Shown here piece after piece: positions 60,525 through 64,000 of a DNA stretch of 64,000 bases. A program made the translations under genes and the position numbers. The stretch covers positions 124,001 to 188,000 of the forward strand of contig NZ_JABUNR010000003.1 in the NCBI RefSeq assembly GCF_013343715.1, written 5' to 3'. Under the pieces are notes generated by a model, which was given only the letters and a program-made list of their open reading frames with translations, was not told where the DNA came from and did no database searches. Each line of letters opens with the position of its first letter. Position 1 is the stretch's first letter. This stretch comes from Mesobacillus harenae (GTDB lineage: Bacteria; Bacillota; Bacilli; Bacillales; Cytobacillaceae).

Positions 60525-60567
60525 TACCTTAGCTAATAATGCTATGTCTTGGGGGTGTCAATTAATT

Positions 60568-61914
60568 ATGCATATTATAGTTGTGGGACTTAATTATAAA
60601 ACAGCCCCTGTAGAAATCCGTGAACGGCTCACGTTTAATGAGACCACTCTTGGGGATGCAATGAAAGAGCTGCAAAAGAAAAAAAGCATCCTTGAAAATA
60701 TTGTTATATCAACATGTAACCGGACGGAAATATATGCTGTTGTGGATCAGCTTCACACAGGCCGTTATTATATAAAAGAATTTTTGTCAGAGTGGTTTGG
60801 AATCGAACAGGCAGAATTTTCTCCCTATTTGTTCATATATGAACAGAATGGTGCTATTGAACATCTCTATAAGGTAGCCAGCGGGCTGAATTCTATGGTG
60901 CTGGGAGAAACGCAAATTCTTGGACAAGTTCGTTCAAGCTTCCTGTTGGGACAAGAAGTCAATTCTACTGGAACGGTCTTTAATCAATTATTTAAACAGG
61001 CTGTCACACTTGCTAAACGAGCTCATTCAGAAACTGAAATAGGTGCAAACGCTGTTTCAATCAGCTACGCGGCTGTAGAGCTTGCGAAGAAAATTTTTGG
61101 TTCTCTTCAAAATAAGCATGTGCTTATCCTTGGTGCTGGAAAAATGGGCGAACTGGCAATTAAAAACCTTCATGCCAATGGTGCAAGCAAAGTTACAGTC
61201 ATAAACCGAACATTTAAGAGGGCAGAAGATCTTGCCAATAAATTCTCTGGACATGCCAAGACAATGCAGGAACTGCAATGTGCTTTGGTAGAGGCAGACA
61301 TCCTGATTAGTTCAACAGGGGCTAAAGGAATCGTAATCTCAAAAATCCAAATGGCTCAGGTTGAAAAAATGCGCAAAGGCAAACCATTGTTTATGGTGGA
61401 TATTGCAGTCCCACGTGATTTAGATCCTGAAATAGCCAGTTTGGAAAATATCTTTTTGTATGACATCGATGATCTTGAAGGGATTGTTCAGGCAAACCTT
61501 CAGGAACGCCAAAAGGCGGCTGAGAAAATCATGCTGATGATTGAGGCCGACATCGTTCAATTTAACCAATGGGTTAATACGCTGGGTGTAGTTCCTGTAA
61601 TAGCTGCTTTGAGATTAAAAGCATCAGATATTCAGGAAGAAACTATGAAGAGTATTGAGCGCAAGATTCCACAACTGTCTGAACGAGATATCAAAGTAAT
61701 CAATAAACATACAAAGAGCATCATTAACCAGATGCTCAAAGATCCTATTCTTCAGGCGAAGGAATTGGCTGCAAAGCCAGATTCAGACGAGCTGCTAGAC
61801 TTGTTTGTTAAAATATTTAATATAGAACAGCTTGTTCACGAGCAGCAAGGATTGAAAACAGCTGAATTGAAACAGGCTAAGGTTTCACTGCCAAAGGCTT
61901 CTTTTCAGGCGTAA
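60568..61914 (+). CDS. hemA: glutamyl-tRNA reductase
   Basis: A 448-residue NADPH enzyme reducing Glu-tRNA to glutamate-1-semialdehyde, the start of C5 tetrapyrrole synthesis. Catalytic Cys50 is in [29 protein letters not shown] is the substrate loop; [16 protein letters not shown] (about 180) starts the NADPH domain; a helical dimer domain ends the protein. ATG 60568 gives [14 protein letters not shown] as in homologues, with gggggtg upstream; the frame extends further without a start. Confidence 0.96.
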   Translation: MHIIVVGLNYKTAPVEIRERLTFNETTLGDAMKELQKKKSILENIVISTCNRTEIYAVVDQLHTGRYYIKEFLSEWFGIEQAEFSPYLFIYEQNGAIEHLYKVASGLNSMVLGETQILGQVRSSFLLGQEVNSTGTVFNQLFKQAVTLAKRAHSETEIGANAVSISYAAVELAKKIFGSLQNKHVLILGAGKMGELAIKNLHANGASKVTVINRTFKRAEDLANKFSGHAKTMQELQCALVEADILISSTGAKGIVISKIQMAQVEKMRKGKPLFMVDIAVPRDLDPEIASLENIFLYDIDDLEGIVQANLQERQKAAEKIMLMIEADIVQFNQWVNTLGVVPVIAALRLKASDIQEETMKSIERKIPQLSERDIKVINKHTKSIINQMLKDPILQAKELAAKPDSDELLDLFVKIFNIEQLVHEQQGLKTAELKQAKVSLPKASFQA

Positions 61915-61928
61915 GAGAGGTTCTGGCC

Positions 61929-62762
61929 ATGTTAGACTTTTATATATCCCGTCTTCATGAACTTATATTAATTGTTTATGCCTTAAGTGTGCTCTTATAT
62001 TTTATTGACTTCCTTAACAGTAACCGGAAGGCTAACCAAATTGCCTTCTGGTTACTTGCATTTGTATGGCTATTGCAAACGGTCGTTCTCCTTAGTTATA
62101 TGTTTATTACAGGGAGGTTTCCTGTATTAACTTTAATAGAGGGGCTATATTTTTATGCATGGGTTCTGATTACACTTTCTTTGGGGATTAACCGGCTTTT
62201 AAAAGTAGATTTTATCGTCTTTTTCACCAATATACTTGGCTTTATGATTATGGCCATTCATACATTTGCTCCTGTCTATTATGAATCTGATGTATTGTCA
62301 GAGCAGCTTGTTTCAGAATTGCTGATGATTCATATTACAATGGCGATTCTTTCATACGGCGCTTTTTCACTCTCGTTCGTATTTTCGCTCTTATATTTGT
62401 TTCAATATGATTTGCTGAAACGGAAAAAGTGGAATAAAATGCTGTGGAGAATCGCGGATCTTTCTAAACTTGAACACATGTCTTATGTTTTAAATGTTAT
62501 TGGTGTGCCGATGCTTGTCTTAAGCCTTATTCTTGGAATGCAATGGGCTTGGATAAAGGTCGCTGTAATGCCTTGGTATGATATAAAAGTTCTAGGTTCC
62601 TTTTTTGTTCTGGCTGTTTACAGCATTTATCTATATTTGCGCGTTCGCAGGGAGATGTATGGGAAATCACTGGCACTTTGGAATGTTGCAAGCTTTTTAA
62701 TTGTGTTAATTAATTTCTTCCTTTTTGGCAAATTATCAACATTTCATTTTTGGGAATCGTAA
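61929..62762 (+). CDS. hemX: HemX membrane protein (CcsA-like)
   Basis: A 277-residue protein with about eight TM helices, of the cytochrome c assembly (CcsA/HemX) superfamily. TLIEGLYFYAWVLITLSLGINR and MLVLSLILGMQWAW are typical regions. In B. subtilis HemX lowers the cellular level of HemA. It sits between hemA and hemC with tight spacing. Confidence 0.93.
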   Translation: MLDFYISRLHELILIVYALSVLLYFIDFLNSNRKANQIAFWLLAFVWLLQTVVLLSYMFITGRFPVLTLIEGLYFYAWVLITLSLGINRLLKVDFIVFFTNILGFMIMAIHTFAPVYYESDVLSEQLVSELLMIHITMAILSYGAFSLSFVFSLLYLFQYDLLKRKKWNKMLWRIADLSKLEHMSYVLNVIGVPMLVLSLILGMQWAWIKVAVMPWYDIKVLGSFFVLAVYSIYLYLRVRREMYGKSLALWNVASFLIVLINFFLFGKLSTFHFWES

Positions 62763-62777
62763 AAATAGGAGGCTGTT

Positions 62778-63713
62778 ATGAGAAAAATTATAATCGGGTC
62801 AAGGCGCAGCAAGCTCGCACTTACACAAACGAACTGGGTAATTGAACAATTGAAAAACCTTGGAGCCCCTTTTGATTTTGAAGTAAAGGAAATTGTTACA
62901 AAGGGAGATAAGATCCTTGATGTGACTTTGTCAAAGGTTGGCGGCAAAGGTCTATTTGTAAAAGAGATTGAGCAGGCAATGATGGATAAGGAAATTGATA
63001 TGGCAGTCCACAGTATGAAAGATATGCCTGCTGTTCTTCCGGAGGGACTTGTAATTGGTTCTATCCCTGAGCGTGAGGACCACCGTGATGTTCTTATCTC
63101 AAACGGGCATATTGCTCTAAAGGATCTTAAGCCCGGCGCTATTGTAGGAACGAGCAGCCTGCGACGCAGCGCCCAGCTATTAGTACAGCGTCCAGATATT
63201 GAGGTTAAATGGATACGCGGAAATATTGATACAAGGCTCGGCAAGCTCGAGACAGGTGAGTATGATGCGATTATTCTTGCTGCTGCAGGCTTAAAACGTA
63301 TGGGCTGGGCATCGGATATTGTTACAGAGTTCCTTGATCCTGAAATCTGTGTTCCAGCTGTCGGTCAAGGGGCATTATCAATTGAATGCCGCGAAGATGA
63401 CAAGGAACTTCTAGATTTGCTGCATAAGTTTACTGGTGCTGAAACGGACCGGGCAGTCCGCGCGGAACGGTCATTCTTGCATAAAATGGAGGGCGGCTGT
63501 CAGGTCCCGATTGCCGGATATGCCTCTATTGGCGAAGATGCTGAAATTATTTTGACTGTTTTAGTTGGTTCACCTGATGGAAAAGTTATATACAAAGAGC
63601 AGGTTAAAGGCTCTAATCCTGAAGAATTAGGGCTGATTGCTGCTGATAAGTTAATTAAGCAAGGAGCAAAGGAACTAATCGATAAAGTTAAGCAGGAGTT
63701 AGACAGTGAATGA
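62778..63713 (+). CDS. hemC: porphobilinogen deaminase (hydroxymethylbilane synthase)
   Basis: A 311-residue enzyme joining four porphobilinogens. [15 protein letters not shown] opens it; [11 protein letters not shown] has the catalytic Asp region (Asp near 82); [12 protein letters not shown] and RGNIDTRL bind the acetate and propionate groups; Cys241 in [12 protein letters not shown] holds the dipyrromethane cofactor. aggaggc precedes the ATG. Overlaps hemD by 4 nt. Confidence 0.97.
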   Translation: MRKIIIGSRRSKLALTQTNWVIEQLKNLGAPFDFEVKEIVTKGDKILDVTLSKVGGKGLFVKEIEQAMMDKEIDMAVHSMKDMPAVLPEGLVIGSIPEREDHRDVLISNGHIALKDLKPGAIVGTSSLRRSAQLLVQRPDIEVKWIRGNIDTRLGKLETGEYDAIILAAAGLKRMGWASDIVTEFLDPEICVPAVGQGALSIECREDDKELLDLLHKFTGAETDRAVRAERSFLHKMEGGCQVPIAGYASIGEDAEIILTVLVGSPDGKVIYKEQVKGSNPEELGLIAADKLIKQGAKELIDKVKQELDSE

Positions 63714-64000
63714 TTGCTTCTCATCCGCTGCAAAATAAACAGGTAATGGTACCGCGTGCCGAAGAACAGGCTGGTGCCTTTTCAAGACTTGTTGAAAGGT
63801 ATGGAGGGATTCCAGTTGAAATCCCTCTAATTGCCTTTCGCCCTGTACCTCTTACTGAGAAAAGCCTATCTACTATAAAAAACATACATAACTACGATTG
63901 GATCGTATTTACAAGCAATGTGACGGTAAATACCTTTCTTTCTCACCAAGAAGTAAATGCCGAGCTTTTTCCGAAAGTCGCGGCGATTGGTGAAAAAACA
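63710..64000 (+). CDS. hemD: uroporphyrinogen-III synthase, 3' end missing
   Basis: First 97 residues of HemD, which cyclises hydroxymethylbilane to uroporphyrinogen [52 protein letters not shown] and KVAAIGEKT follow the family N-terminal half. ATG 63710 overlaps the hemC stop (ATGA). The frame is still open at the window end. Confidence 0.93.
   Translation, partial: MIASHPLQNKQVMVPRAEEQAGAFSRLVERYGGIPVEIPLIAFRPVPLTEKSLSTIKNIHNYDWIVFTSNVTVNTFLSHQEVNAELFPKVAAIGEKT

Overview
The window is a block of conserved chromosome from a low-GC, Gram-positive, endospore-forming member of the Bacillaceae. This is inferred from near-complete synteny with the Bacillus subtilis rpmI-rplT to hemD region, from spore genes (sspI, gerE, gerM, lonB), and from Bacillus-type control elements (two T-boxes, an L-box lysine riboswitch, a FadR operator, probable CodY and SigW sites). 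The genus cannot be fixed from the sequence alone. No phage, transposase, CRISPR array or defence island was found. The window is mostly ordinary core genome, and I did not find a convincing new system.

Layout. 1-4170: end of rpmI, rplT, ysdA, a TVP38-type membrane protein, ysdB (minus strand, SigW-like promoter), a dimeric dUTPase, the M42 peptidase ysdC and sspI (minus). 4304-8994: rRNA methyltransferase ysgA, then a phenylalanine T-box and pheST. 9301-10486: a tandem repeat and rnhC (minus). 10623-16198: zapA, cvpA, polX, mutS2, a DUF350 protein and a tiny membrane ORF. 16856-22643: fatty-acid degradation genes lcfA, fadR, fadB, etfB, etfA, then trxA. 23018-26939: uvrC, the lysine riboswitch with lysC (which has an internal start) and yslB (minus). 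27513-30703: sdhCAB. 30951-36907: ysmA, gerE, a MarR regulator, racE, gerM, rph, ysnA, ysnB. 37142-37218: tRNA-Arg(TCT). 38017-47363: ilvE, a leucine T-box, then ilvBHC-leuABCD, a whole branched-chain biosynthesis run except ilvD/ilvA. 47457-56727: ysoA, tig, clpX, lonB, lonA, engB (protein quality control). 57025-59314: an amino-acid ABC transporter inserted, relative to B. subtilis, between engB and hemA. 59763-64000: a LiaI-like membrane protein (minus), then hemA-hemX-hemC-hemD, with hemD cut by the window end.

Most genes work in a few coherent groups: translation (L35, L20, PheRS, tRNA-Arg, YsgA), DNA repair and replication (PolX, MutS2, UvrC, RNase HIII, dUTPase), acyl-CoA catabolism feeding electrons through ETF, the succinate dehydrogenase complex, aspartate-family and branched-chain amino acid synthesis, ATP-dependent proteolysis, and the start of tetrapyrrole synthesis.

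The least explained part is non-coding. A family of hairpin-forming intergenic repeats recurs at six or so loci, in both orientations, twice amplified as head-to-tail tandems (periods 117 and 123 bp, the latter identical by eye). A second family of GC-rich repeats appears at two other loci.
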